A stretch of 61,706 nucleotides of DNA from the NCBI GenBank assembly GCA_002353825.1, contig DEKJ01000030.1:1-61706 (forward strand), read 5' to 3'. The notes below the pieces were generated by a model. The model saw only the letters and a list, made by a program, of their open reading frames with translations. It did no database searches and was not told where the DNA came from. This stretch comes from Prevotella sp. UBA2725 (GTDB lineage: Bacteria; Bacteroidota; Bacteroidia; Bacteroidales; Bacteroidaceae). This document shows, piece after piece, positions 51,011-59,302 of the stretch (its first letter is position 1; each line of letters begins with the position of its first letter). The position numbers were made by a program, and so were the translations under genes.

Positions 51011-52619
51011 AGATGGTGCCGAGACCGAAGTTATCTTGCAGCACTTTCAGCACGCCGGGAGAGACGAAAGCAGGGAGCGTTGGGCCAATGTGGATGTTCT
51101 TCACACCGAGGCTTAGCAGAGCGAGGAGCACGATGACGGCTTTCTGCTCATACCATGCGATGTTGAAGGAGATGGGGAGGTCGTTGATGTCGTTGGCACC
51201 GAAGATCTCTTTCAGCTTCAAGGCTACCACAGCCCAAGAGTAGCTGTCGTTGCACTGGCCAGCGTCGAGCACACGGGGGATACCGTTGATGTCGCCGAGG
51301 TTCAGTTTGTTGTACTTATACTTAGCGCAACCGGAGGTGAGGATGACGACGTCCTTCGGCAGAGCCTGAGCGAAGTCTGTATAATAGTTGCGGCTCTTCA
51401 TGCGGCCGTCGCAGCCACTCATGACAACGAACTTACGGATAGCACCGCTCTTCACAGCCTCTACAACCTTGTCAGCGAGGGCGAAGACCTGATTGTGAGC
51501 GAATCCGCCGATGATCTCTCCGTGCTCGATCTCCTCAGGAGCCTCGCAGTGGCGAGCCATCTCGATGACCTCAGAGAAGTCCTTGTGGCCGTCAGCCTTC
51601 GTGGGAATATACTTCCATCCGGGGAAGCCGGTAGAGTTGGAAGTGAACACGCGGTCTTTGTAGTTGGCGTTTGGTGAAGGAGGAACGATACAGTTGGTCG
51701 TGAACACGATAGGACCATTGAAGTGAGAGAACTCCTCCTTCTGCTTCCACCAAGCGTTACCGTAATTGCCTACAAGGTGCTTGTATTTCTTCAGCTCGGG
51801 ATAGTAGTGAGCCGGCATCATCTCACCGTGAGTATAGACGTCGATGCCTGTGCCCTCAGTCTGCTCCAGGAGGTCAGCGAGGTCGTGGAGGTCATGACCG
51901 CTGATGAGGATACCCGGACGCTTGCCAACGCCGATGTTCACCTTTGTCAGCTCGGGATTGCCGTAAGCTGTTGTATTGGCCTTGTCGAGGAGTGCCATGA
52001 CGTTGACACCGAACTTGCCGGTCTCAAGCAGCAGCGGCAGCAGTGCGTCAGCTGATGCTACGGGGTTCGTGATGCCGTCGAGAGCCTTTGCCATGAAGCG
52101 GACGATGCTCTCGTCGCGGAAGCCGATGCGTGCAGCGTGCTCATAGTAAGCAGCCATACCTTTGAGTCCGAGAACGATGGTTTCCTTAAGGGAGCGGATG
52201 TCCTCGTTGCTCTCACGGAGCACGGTCTCCTTGTCGCCCTCAGTCTTATAGTCAGCCTTCTCGCCGCCCCATTCTACCTCGTGGTAAGCGGGGAGCTTGA
52301 CACCATTCTTTGCTGCCTCTTCGAGCAACTGCTTCTTGATAGCGATACCGTTGTCAACCTTTGCGAGCAGGGCAGCATCGTCGAAGTTGGCATTTGTGAT
52401 AGTGGCGAAGAGCGCATCGATGATAAAGTCGTCGACCTTGACATCATCCTTGGCACCATTCTCAAGAAGAGAATTGTAGATGCTGCCGACGCCGCGAACG
52501 ACGCTCAACAGAAGGTCCATCCAACGACTGGTCTCGGGAGCCTTACCACAAACACCACGAACGGTACAGCCTGTACCTTTGGCTGTCTCCTGACACTGAA
52601 AGCAAAACATGTTAGCCAT
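50976..52619 (-). CDS. hcp: Hydroxylamine reductase / hybrid-cluster protein
   Basis: A 547-residue Hcp. The N-terminal cluster ligands are Cys6, Cys9, Cys18 and Cys24 (C-x2-C-x8-C-x5-C), the class I spacing for a [4Fe-4S] cluster. The hybrid Fe-S-O cluster ligands lie in the later conserved segments (GHDLHD, TNCIVPP, GCAKYKYNKL, CNDSYSWA). Hcp reduces NO or hydroxylamine in anaerobes and protects against nitrosative stress. It is monocistronic. Its promoter has a -7 box but no -33 box; a 16-bp palindrome sits at the place expected for a CRP/FNR-class activator. Confidence 0.93.
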   Translation of the reverse strand: MANMFCFQCQETAKGTGCTVRGVCGKAPETSRWMDLLLSVVRGVGSIYNSLLENGAKDDVKVDDFIIDALFATITNANFDDAALLAKVDNGIAIKKQLLEEAAKNGVKLPAYHEVEWGGEKADYKTEGDKETVLRESNEDIRSLKETIVLGLKGMAAYYEHAARIGFRDESIVRFMAKALDGITNPVASADALLPLLLETGKFGVNVMALLDKANTTAYGNPELTKVNIGVGKRPGILISGHDLHDLADLLEQTEGTGIDVYTHGEMMPAHYYPELKKYKHLVGNYGNAWWKQKEEFSHFNGPIVFTTNCIVPPSPNANYKDRVFTSNSTGFPGWKYIPTKADGHKDFSEVIEMARHCEAPEEIEHGEIIGGFAHNQVFALADKVVEAVKSGAIRKFVVMSGCDGRMKSRNYYTDFAQALPKDVVILTSGCAKYKYNKLNLGDINGIPRVLDAGQCNDSYSWAVVALKLKEIFGANDINDLPISFNIAWYEQKAVIVLLALLSLGVKNIHIGPTLPAFVSPGVLKVLQDNFGLGTISTVDEDLKLLA

Positions 52620-52705
52620 AATAATTTTATTAGAAAATTCTTATTAGTAATGTTCTTGTTAATTGAAATACGTGTTGTAATACGTAGTATTTCGTAATAC
52701 GGGTG

Positions 52706-52750
52706 CAAAGGTACGTGTATAAAAAATGAGCGATGGTAACCTTTGTTACC
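52706..52750 (-). promoter_or_regulatory. hcp promoter with candidate activator site
   Basis: Minus strand: -7 box TACCTTTG at 52713-52706, and the perfect palindrome GGTAAC-AAAG-GTTACC at 52750-52735. The palindrome centre lies about 43 bases upstream of the expected start (about 52699), the class II activator position. There is no TTTG -33 box. The 80-base leader has GTAATAC at 52677-52683 and 52694-52700 and a GTATT/AATAC dyad at 52687-52700. An FNR/HcpR-type regulator is the natural candidate. Confidence 0.65.
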
Positions 52751-52820
52751 TCATCATATTAATTTGAGTTAAAGATTCGAATGTTAGTCATGCTCAAAGA
52801 GAGAATTGAGAACTTCTCAC

Positions 52821-52828
52821 TACCTTTG
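52821..52828 (+). promoter_or_regulatory. -7 box for mutY
   Basis: TACCTTTG with only five bases before the ATG at 52834, predicting a leaderless mRNA. No good -33 box. Confidence 0.65.
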
Positions 52829-52833
52829 TAGTT

Positions 52834-53874
52834 ATGACATCCAATCATTTCTTTGCAATCCTCTCTCGTTGGTATGCTCTTCATGCGCGTGACCTGCCAT
52901 GGCGGCACACGCTCGACCCTTATCGTATTTGGCTGAGCGAGATTATCCTTCAGCAGACGCGGATCAGTCAGGGCATGGCCTATTGGCAAAGGTTCGTTGA
53001 GCATTGGCCAACGGTGGAGCAATTGGCGGAGGCTTCGGAAGACGAAGTACTGAAAGCGTGGCAAGGCTTAGGCTACTATTCGCGGGCGCGAAACCTTCAC
53101 TATGCTGCGAAGCAGATTGTAACAATAGGTCATTTTCCTAAAACGCTCCGTGAGATAAGGCAGCTCAAAGGTGTGGGCGACTATACAGCGGCAGCCATTG
53201 CCTCATTTGCTTTTGGTATTAAGGCGGCTGCAGTGGATGGCAACTTCTATCGTGTGCTCTCCCGTATCTACGGAATCGATACACCTATTGATACTACGGT
53301 AGGAAAGAAGACATTCGCTGCGCTTGCAGAGAGCCTTATCAAAGAAGTGCCGGATAGTGTGCTATCACCTTATGGCGGTATGATGAGCGGTGCGAGTCTC
53401 TTCAATCAAGCCGTGATGGATTTTGGAGCGACACAGTGCATCCCACAGACGCCTCACTGCGATGATTGTCCTTTCATGGAAGAATGCGTGGCCTATCGGG
53501 AAAACACAATAGCAAGTCTTCCCGTAAAGAAAGGGAAGACGAAAGTTGCAACCCGCCACCTTATTTATATATACGTGCGTTGTCAAGGTTATACAGCTAT
53601 TCACCGTCGAGGAGCCGGCGACATCTGGCAAGGACTGTGGGAGCCACCTTTGTTTGAAGATCAGCCACTGCCTCAATGGAAAGGCAAACTCACGCTGCTT
53701 GCTTTGGGTGTGAAGCATGTCCTGACGCATCGTATTCTCATAGCCGACTTCTATTGCTTAGACACGGATACACGGACGGCGTTGCCGAAAGATTATATTT
53801 GGGTACCGGAAGAGGGACTCAAGAATTATGCAGTGCCGAGGCTTGTAGAGAAACTGCTTCAAACCCTCTCCTGA
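52834..53874 (+). CDS. mutY: A/G-specific adenine glycosylase
   Basis: A 346-residue DNA repair enzyme that removes adenine opposite 8-oxoguanine. The helix-hairpin-helix LKGVGDYTAAAIASFAFG is at 111-128. Catalytic Glu36 lies in SEIILQQTR and Asp135 in AAVDGNFYRVL. The [4Fe-4S] loop is C-x6-C-x2-C-x5-C (CIPQTPHCDDCPFMEEC). A C-terminal NUDIX-like domain recognises 8-oxoG. The ATG is placed five bases after a -7 box. It overlaps the convergent GtrB-like gene by 16 bases. Confidence 0.95.
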   Translation: MTSNHFFAILSRWYALHARDLPWRHTLDPYRIWLSEIILQQTRISQGMAYWQRFVEHWPTVEQLAEASEDEVLKAWQGLGYYSRARNLHYAAKQIVTIGHFPKTLREIRQLKGVGDYTAAAIASFAFGIKAAAVDGNFYRVLSRIYGIDTPIDTTVGKKTFAALAESLIKEVPDSVLSPYGGMMSGASLFNQAVMDFGATQCIPQTPHCDDCPFMEECVAYRENTIASLPVKKGKTKVATRHLIYIYVRCQGYTAIHRRGAGDIWQGLWEPPLFEDQPLPQWKGKLTLLALGVKHVLTHRILIADFYCLDTDTRTALPKDYIWVPEEGLKNYAVPRLVEKLLQTLS

Positions 53875-54788
53875 ACAAAATATCTCGGGCGGTGCTTGAC
53901 CTCAATATAAATTTTCCCAATATAAGTGCCTGTGACTCCAAGTGCAGTGGTGATGATGCCTCCGATGAACCAGAGAGAAACGAGCAGTGAGGCCCAACCT
54001 TGTGTCGTCTCTCCTTCAGCGTAACGTACAATAGCAAAGATAATCATTACGAAGGAGATAAGCGTCATGACAAGGCCTATAAAGGTGATAAACTTCAATG
54101 GGGCCGTGGAGAACGAGGTGATACCGTCAATACTGAAGGCCAGCATCTTCTTCAGCGGATATTTCGATTCACCTGCCGTACGGGCGCGACGGTCGTAATA
54201 GACATATCCTTCGCGGAATCCGAGCTGACGAACGATGCCGCGGAGGAAGAGGTTGCGCTCAGGATATTGCATGAGTGCTTCTACGGCACGCCGTGTCATC
54301 ATGCGGAAGTCGGCATGATTGTAGACAATCTCCGAATCCATGCTCTTCATGAGTTTATAGAAAGCCTGAGCCGTGAAGCGCTTGAACCATGTGTCGGTCG
54401 TGCGCTTCTTCCTCACGCCATAGACGATATCCTTTCCCTCGTTAACTTGCCGTGCCATATCGATGATCGCCGTTTCGTCGTCTTGCAAGTCCGCATCAAT
54501 GGAGACTACAGCATCGCATGTCGCCACACTCTCCTGCATACCGGCCCAGAGAGCGTTCTGATGGCCCTCATTGTGTGAGAGTTTGATGCCGCTGATGTAG
54601 CCATGCGCCTTAGCTGCCTCCGTGATAAGTTCCCACGTGCGGTCTTTACTACCGTCGTCGACAAGCAATAAGCAGGCATCTGTAGATGCTTCTTTCTTTA
54701 ATCGCTCAATGAGCACGGCAAGTTTGCCCAGGGTCCAGGGCAATACTTCCTCTTCATTATAACATGGGATGATAATTGTCAACTTCAT
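53859..54788 (-). CDS. Membrane GT2, GtrB/DPM1-like polyprenyl-phosphate glycosyltransferase
   Basis: A 309-residue GT2. The GT-A domain starts MKLTIIIPCYNEEE, with VDDGSKDRT and the metal-binding SIDADLQDDE. Two C-terminal transmembrane segments, about 225-255 and 260-290, are typical of GtrB/ArnC-like enzymes that load a sugar onto undecaprenyl phosphate. It could supply the donor for GT39-type enzymes such as the one at 49214; this is inference. ATG 54788 is used, because the reading from 54998 adds 70 residues that overlap and antisense nothing conserved. It is the last gene of the pyrE operon. Confidence 0.85.
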   Translation of the reverse strand: MKLTIIIPCYNEEEVLPWTLGKLAVLIERLKKEASTDACLLLVDDGSKDRTWELITEAAKAHGYISGIKLSHNEGHQNALWAGMQESVATCDAVVSIDADLQDDETAIIDMARQVNEGKDIVYGVRKKRTTDTWFKRFTAQAFYKLMKSMDSEIVYNHADFRMMTRRAVEALMQYPERNLFLRGIVRQLGFREGYVYYDRRARTAGESKYPLKKMLAFSIDGITSFSTAPLKFITFIGLVMTLISFVMIIFAIVRYAEGETTQGWASLLVSLWFIGGIITTALGVTGTYIGKIYIEVKHRPRYFVQERV

Positions 54789-54793
54789 GGCTT

Positions 54794-55396
54794 TCAATTT
54801 ACGACGAGATACCCCAACGCGCCCGTCGTAGAGCAACGGTAGCGAGTCATGCCCTTGCCGGAGTTGTTTGTGCAGTTGCCGCCTGTGTTCATGTTGTACT
54901 GTCGTTTGCAGTTGGCACACGTCGCAACACCTGCCGAGTTCATCGTGAGCGGATAGCTTTTCATCGGAATGGCATTGTAGTCGAAGCAGTTGGGGCACTC
55001 TCTATCATAAGCATAAAATATGTAGCCTCCTGAACTGTTAGTGGAGAGGTTACCATATCCCACGATGATACCTGTGTTGTTCATGCCCATTCTGCTTGCG
55101 AACCCCTGTTGCTGCTCAATAGCTGTCATGGCACTCTCACTGCTCAGCCCCTGATTGGATGAAAAAGCAAAGGCTTTCTTTGAAGCATCGTATTTGATGA
55201 GGCAAAACACACCGGGTGAAGCGGGGTTCATAGCCGAGGCAAGTGTAGCATCCTGATGGGTGGCATTATTGATATAAATGCCCAGATGTATGGGATTGTA
55301 CTCATCGTCTGCAGTGCACGACGTGAGCAGTGTGCCTACGCCCCACAGACTCAATAGGCTGAGGATACTAACGGCCCAAAAGTTTCTTCTCCGCAT
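54794..55396 (-). CDS. Lipoprotein with two CxxC knuckles
   Basis: A 200-residue lipoprotein (lipobox LLTSC, Cys27) that I do not recognise by function. The C-terminal half has CPNC (134-137) and CANC (160-163) plus a GGNC, a layout like a rubredoxin/zinc-ribbon or Rieske-like metal site. The segment HQDATLASAMNPASPGVFC is shared, as I recall, with Bacteroidales proteins of unknown function. ATG 55396 overlaps the end of argH by 29 bases, so the two are translated together; an in-frame TTG at 55411 is unlikely. It probably faces the periplasm at a membrane. Confidence 0.75.
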   Translation of the reverse strand: MRRRNFWAVSILSLLSLWGVGTLLTSCTADDEYNPIHLGIYINNATHQDATLASAMNPASPGVFCLIKYDASKKAFAFSSNQGLSSESAMTAIEQQQGFASRMGMNNTGIIVGYGNLSTNSSGGYIFYAYDRECPNCFDYNAIPMKSYPLTMNSAGVATCANCKRQYNMNTGGNCTNNSGKGMTRYRCSTTGALGYLVVN

Positions 55397-56708
55397 CCGT
55401 GACCTTTTCAAAGTTAAACTCCTTGAGCGTCTTCTCCATCAGCGCCTCAATCTTATCGTTGCACAGGTTGCCGATAGAGCCCTCATGCGTGTGGTGGATA
55501 TTCTTGTTGGCTTTGAACTCACCGGCTTCAATCTCCAGTCCCACTTTTTTGTAAGCATCGCGGAACGGCATGCCGGCTGCGGCGAGGCGGTTGACTTCCT
55601 CAACGGAGAACATCGGGTCATACATCGGGTTGTCGAGGATGTGCTCGTTGACCTCCATCTTGTTGATGATATAAGCAGCCATACGCAGACAGTCGTTGAG
55701 CTCATCAAAAGCCGGCAGGAACACTTCCTTGATGATCTGCAGGTCACGGAAGTAGCCTACGGGCAGGTTGTTCATGATCATCATGATCTGCTGCGGCAGG
55801 CTCTGGATCTTGTTGCTCTTGGCACGGATCAGTTCAAAGACATCCGGGTTCTTCTTGTGTGGCATGATGCTTGAGCCTGTGGTGCACTCCTTCGGCAGTT
55901 TTACGAAGCCGAAGTTCTGACAGTTGAACATGCAGGCATCGAATGCCATCTTAGCCAAGGTGCCAGCAACCGTAGCCATGGCAAAAGCCACGTTGCGCTC
56001 CATCTTGCCGCGGCCCATCTGTGCATAGACCACGTTGTAGTCCATTGAGTCGAAGCCGAGGAGGTCGGTTGTCATCTGACGGTTAAGCGGAAAACTGCTA
56101 CCGTAGCCGGCTGCGGAACCGAGCGGGTTACGGTTCGTCATACGCCAGGCAGCCTGGAGATAGAGCATGTCGTCGGCGAGGCTCTCGGCGTAGGCGCCGA
56201 ACCAGAGACCGAAACTCGAAGGCATGGCAATCTGCAGATGGGTGTAGCCCGGCATGAGTACATCCTTGTACTGATTGCTCTTCTGAATAAGCTCATCGAA
56301 AAGAACCTTGACATTGTCAACAACGTCCATGAGAGCATGACGTGTGAAGAGCTTCAGGTCTACGAGCACCTGGTCGTTGCGGGAACGGCCTGAGTGGATC
56401 TTCTTACCGATGTCGCCGAGCTTGCGCGTGAGAAGCAGCTCCACCTGTGAGTGGACATCCTCCACGTCTTTCTCGATCACGAACTTACCTTCCTCACAGA
56501 GCTGATAGATATTCTTCAGTTCAGCCAGGAGCTTCGTCAGTTCGTCTTTCGTCAACAAGCCGATGCTCTCAAGCATCGTGATGTGTGCCATGGATCCGAG
56601 CACATCATATTTAGCGAGGTAGAGATCCATCTCGCGGTCGCGGCCTACGGTGAACCGTTCTATCTCTTTGTTGACCTCAAAGTTCTTTTCCCAGAGTTTA
56701 TTCGACAT
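55368..56708 (-). CDS. argH: Argininosuccinate lyase
   Basis: A 446-residue enzyme of the fumarase/aspartase superfamily that splits argininosuccinate into arginine and fumarate. The signature GSSIMPHKKNPD is present, with SGRSRNDQV and the N-terminal ERFTVGRDREMD. Length is close to the usual 455-460. It lies within an operon of unrelated genes (pyrE and SRPBCC upstream, lipoprotein downstream), not with other arg genes. Confidence 0.94.
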   Translation of the reverse strand: MSNKLWEKNFEVNKEIERFTVGRDREMDLYLAKYDVLGSMAHITMLESIGLLTKDELTKLLAELKNIYQLCEEGKFVIEKDVEDVHSQVELLLTRKLGDIGKKIHSGRSRNDQVLVDLKLFTRHALMDVVDNVKVLFDELIQKSNQYKDVLMPGYTHLQIAMPSSFGLWFGAYAESLADDMLYLQAAWRMTNRNPLGSAAGYGSSFPLNRQMTTDLLGFDSMDYNVVYAQMGRGKMERNVAFAMATVAGTLAKMAFDACMFNCQNFGFVKLPKECTTGSSIMPHKKNPDVFELIRAKSNKIQSLPQQIMMIMNNLPVGYFRDLQIIKEVFLPAFDELNDCLRMAAYIINKMEVNEHILDNPMYDPMFSVEEVNRLAAAGMPFRDAYKKVGLEIEAGEFKANKNIHHTHEGSIGNLCNDKIEALMEKTLKEFNFEKVTDAEKKLLGR

Positions 56709-56718
56709 GTGTTTTGCT

Positions 56719-57129
56719 TTATTGATATTTAATCATCTGCAGGGCATCAGCGATCTTCTCAATGCCTTGCTGCAACGGTTTCTTCACCATTGAGGCCATG
56801 AAAGGATTGATGTCTGCCTTAATGGTGAGTTTCATCTTACTTGTTGCCTCCGTGACAGGAAGAATCTGAATCCAGAAGTTGAAGGGCAACGGACTCTCTG
56901 CTGTCTCAAACTTGATCTCCTTCGGTGCCTCGCGGTTGACGATGATGAGCTTCACGGCACCCATCTGTGTCTTGATAGAGATGCTGTCGTGGTCGAAGGA
57001 GAGGTTCTCTACCTTGTCCTGAGGAATACGATCCTTCACCTTGTCGATATTGCCGAGGTCGCTTAGCAGGTCGTATATGGCCTGCTGAGGATACGGGATC
57101 TCACGGATGCTGCTTTCAATAGTAGTCAT
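56719..57129 (-). CDS. SRPBCC (START-like) family protein
   Basis: A 136-residue polyketide-cyclase/SRPBCC-fold protein with a hydrophobic ligand cavity. The start MTTIESSIREIPYPQQAIYD and the C-terminal amphipathic helix MVKKPLQQGIEKIADALQ fit the fold. Ligand and role are unknown. ATG 57129 is used in place of an in-frame TTG at 57135; it lies seven bases after pyrE and ten before argH, so the three are co-transcribed. Confidence 0.8.
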   Translation of the reverse strand: MTTIESSIREIPYPQQAIYDLLSDLGNIDKVKDRIPQDKVENLSFDHDSISIKTQMGAVKLIIVNREAPKEIKFETAESPLPFNFWIQILPVTEATSKMKLTIKADINPFMASMVKKPLQQGIEKIADALQMIKYQ

Positions 57130-57136
57130 GCTCAAC

Positions 57137-57769
57137 TTATTTCTTCCAGTTAGCGGGGTCTTTTCTCCACTCTTTCAGCACCTCGATATCTTCCTTGGAG
57201 ATGTAGCCGGTCTCGGCAGCAATCTCGATGGTGTGCTCATAGTCGCCAAGCGTGACGAGTTTGAGGTTAGCATCCTTGAAAGCCTGCTCAGCTACGGGGA
57301 AGCCGTAAGTGTAACTTGCCACCATACCGACTACTTCGAAGCCCGCCTTGCGCAGGGCATCGACAGCCTTCAGCGAAGAAGAGCCTGTAGAGATGAGGTC
57401 CTCAATGACGACAACCTTGGAACCCTCGGGCAGACGACCCTCAATCTGGTTCTTCGTGCCGTGGTCTTTCGGTTTCGGACGAACGTAAGCATAAGGCAAC
57501 TGCAAGAGGTCAGCCACAGCCATACCCATGGCGATGGCACCGGTAGCAACACCTGCCACGGCTGTAGCCTCGGGGAAGTTGGCGATAACAGCGTGTGTGA
57601 GTTCTGTCTTGACAAAAGCGCGTACCTCGGGATAGCTCAGCACGAGGCGGTTGTCAGTATAGATAGGGGAGTTCCAGCCCGATGCCCACTGGAAAGGCTC
57701 GTTGGGCTGCAGTTTGATGGCCTTGATGCCGAGAAGCTTCTCAGCGAAAGCATGTTTCAAATCGTTCAT
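57137..57769 (-). CDS. pyrE: Orotate phosphoribosyltransferase
   Basis: A 210-residue enzyme that joins orotate and PRPP to give OMP in pyrimidine synthesis. The PRPP loop VVIEDLISTGSSS and the N-terminal PFQWASGWNSPIYTDNR are diagnostic. ATG 57769 is supported by a complete promoter at 57800-57830, inside the longer reading from 57829. It is the first gene of a five-gene operon (pyrE, SRPBCC, argH, lipoprotein, GtrB-like GT). Confidence 0.94.
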   Translation of the reverse strand: MNDLKHAFAEKLLGIKAIKLQPNEPFQWASGWNSPIYTDNRLVLSYPEVRAFVKTELTHAVIANFPEATAVAGVATGAIAMGMAVADLLQLPYAYVRPKPKDHGTKNQIEGRLPEGSKVVVIEDLISTGSSSLKAVDALRKAGFEVVGMVASYTYGFPVAEQAFKDANLKLVTLGDYEHTIEIAAETGYISKEDIEVLKEWRKDPANWKK

Positions 57770-57799
57770 GATAATAACGTTATTATATTTATCTGTTGG

Positions 57800-57830
57800 C
57801 AAAGATAATGGAAAAGTGGGAGATAACAAA
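57800..57830 (-). promoter_or_regulatory. Promoter of the pyrE operon
   Basis: Minus strand: TTTG at 57830-57827, 19 bases, TATCTTTG at 57807-57800. The ATG is at 57769. Confidence 0.75.
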
Positions 57831-57842
57831 GAAAGCGTGTGC

Positions 57843-58598
57843 TTATTCTTCTAAATTTATGCTATCAGGCTCCTCTTCTGTATGATTGCTGTATATTCTT
57901 TCACCGGCAAAGCCAATAGCTGCCACGCTGATCCGAATGCCTTCGATAGTTTCGAGTTGTTTGGCTAAAGAACATATCGTGGCACCTGTGGTCACCACAT
58001 CGTCGATGATGAGCACGTGCTTGCCTTTCAGTTTGTCGCCTTTCACAAGATTGAACGCATGCTCTACGTTCTCTGCTCGACTGATGCGGTCCTTGTGCGT
58101 CTGACTGCCATTGAATGTTGTTCGCTTGACGACGTCATCCAAGATTGGTAGTCCCGTAGCATCCCTGATACCTAAGGCTATCATCTCACTTTGGTTGAAT
58201 CCTCGCTCGCGTTCCCTTGTCTTTGCGAGCGGTACGGGAAGCAATGCGTCGATGTCATTGAGAAAGTCGGAGTCTTTCATTGCCTTCCCCATCAGGGTTC
58301 CGATGTCTACCCCTGTGTCAGGTTTATCAAAGTATTTAATCTGGTAGACGACATGTGCCGAGTCGGCATGTGGCTCGTGGTACATCAGTGCATAGGCCTT
58401 TTCGAAATGCCGTATCTTTCCCCAAAACGTCTGCGCCATCTCATTGTCATATGGATGACTGAGGAAGTCGGTGAATGGCAACTGCAACATGCAAGCGGTG
58501 CAGAAAACCTCTTCATCGACGGACAGTCTACGGCCGCACGCGCAACAGGTACGGGGTGTAAGGAAGTCGAGGAAAGATCGGAATAGTTTTAGTGGCAT
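57843..58598 (-). CDS. comF: ComF family phosphoribosyltransferase
   Basis: A 251-residue protein. A four-cysteine zinc finger is at about 18-38 (CCACGRRL then CTAC), followed by a type I phosphoribosyltransferase domain with PRPP motif VLIIDDVVTTGAT. ComF is needed for natural transformation in several bacteria, and a ComM-type gene (yifB) also occurs in this window. Length is usual. It stands alone between the MITE-like repeat and the pyrE promoter. Confidence 0.88.
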   Translation of the reverse strand: MPLKLFRSFLDFLTPRTCCACGRRLSVDEEVFCTACMLQLPFTDFLSHPYDNEMAQTFWGKIRHFEKAYALMYHEPHADSAHVVYQIKYFDKPDTGVDIGTLMGKAMKDSDFLNDIDALLPVPLAKTRERERGFNQSEMIALGIRDATGLPILDDVVKRTTFNGSQTHKDRISRAENVEHAFNLVKGDKLKGKHVLIIDDVVTTGATICSLAKQLETIEGIRISVAAIGFAGERIYSNHTEEEPDSINLEE

Positions 58599-58643
58599 GG
58601 CATACTTTAGGTTTATCTGTTTCTTCCTTAAGATTTTTATTTT

Positions 58644-58777
58644 ACACGGATCTTAAAGATTTTAAAGATGGCTACGCTATTCGCTACGCGGTAGAGGGCG
58701 CCCACCTGGGGTGCCCCTGCGAGGTACGTGTAGCCGCAAAGCGGCGTAACAATCTTTAGAATCTTTAAGATCCGTGT
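58644..58777. mobile_element. MITE-like element with 26-bp terminal inverted repeats
   Basis: A 134-bp element between comF and recX. The ends are ACACGGATCTTAAAGAT at the left and its reverse complement at the right, 26 bases each with one mismatch. The interior has further short inverted segments (GGCTACGC and GCGTAAC; GGGCGCCC, GGGGTGCCCC). It has no gene. It may move with a transposase encoded elsewhere. No target duplication is clear. Confidence 0.75.
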
Positions 58778-58833
58778 GAGAAAATATCAATGTGAGTACA
58801 GATGCGTGATGGAACATCTTTTGTCTTCCTTTA

Positions 58834-59292
58834 CTATATGCATTGTTGTATCTCTTCCATGCTGAAGCCGCGGCCAAGAGCAAACTTGATGAGTTTCATC
58901 TGACGCTCATAGTCAGTTTCTGCCTTAATCGTGGGGAGCTTGGCTTTCAGCATGGGCTTCAATATCTCAACATATCTTTCTTGCGGAACAGCATCGAGGA
59001 TAGGGGTAGAGACGTTTTCCGGAATGCGTTTCATCCACAGTGCCTGCTCAATCTTGCGCCGGCCCCAATGGTTATACTCAATCTTGTCATTGACGAACGC
59101 CTTGCAGTAGCGGGCATTATCGATATATTGATGGCTGACGAGATAAGAGATGTTCTCATGGATAGCTTCTTTGTCGAGCCCCCAGCGTCGCATCTTATCC
59201 TCCATGTCGCCTGTGCAATATTCTGCTTTTGCGCAGAGTGCAGCGAGTTTCGACAATGCCTTCTCGCGGGTGATAGGTTGTCGGTTGAACAT
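58834..59292 (-). CDS. recX: Regulatory protein RecX
   Basis: A 152-residue, all-helical RecX protein, which binds RecA filaments and limits their activity. The three-helix repeats (for example RRWGLDKEAIHENISYLVSH and RRKIEQALWMKRI) are typical. It starts ten bases after prmC on the same strand. Length is usual for Bacteroidetes RecX. recA is not in the window. Confidence 0.86.
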   Translation of the reverse strand: MFNRQPITREKALSKLAALCAKAEYCTGDMEDKMRRWGLDKEAIHENISYLVSHQYIDNARYCKAFVNDKIEYNHWGRRKIEQALWMKRIPENVSTPILDAVPQERYVEILKPMLKAKLPTIKAETDYERQMKLIKFALGRGFSMEEIQQCI

Positions 59293-59302
59293 GTTTTGTT
59301 AG

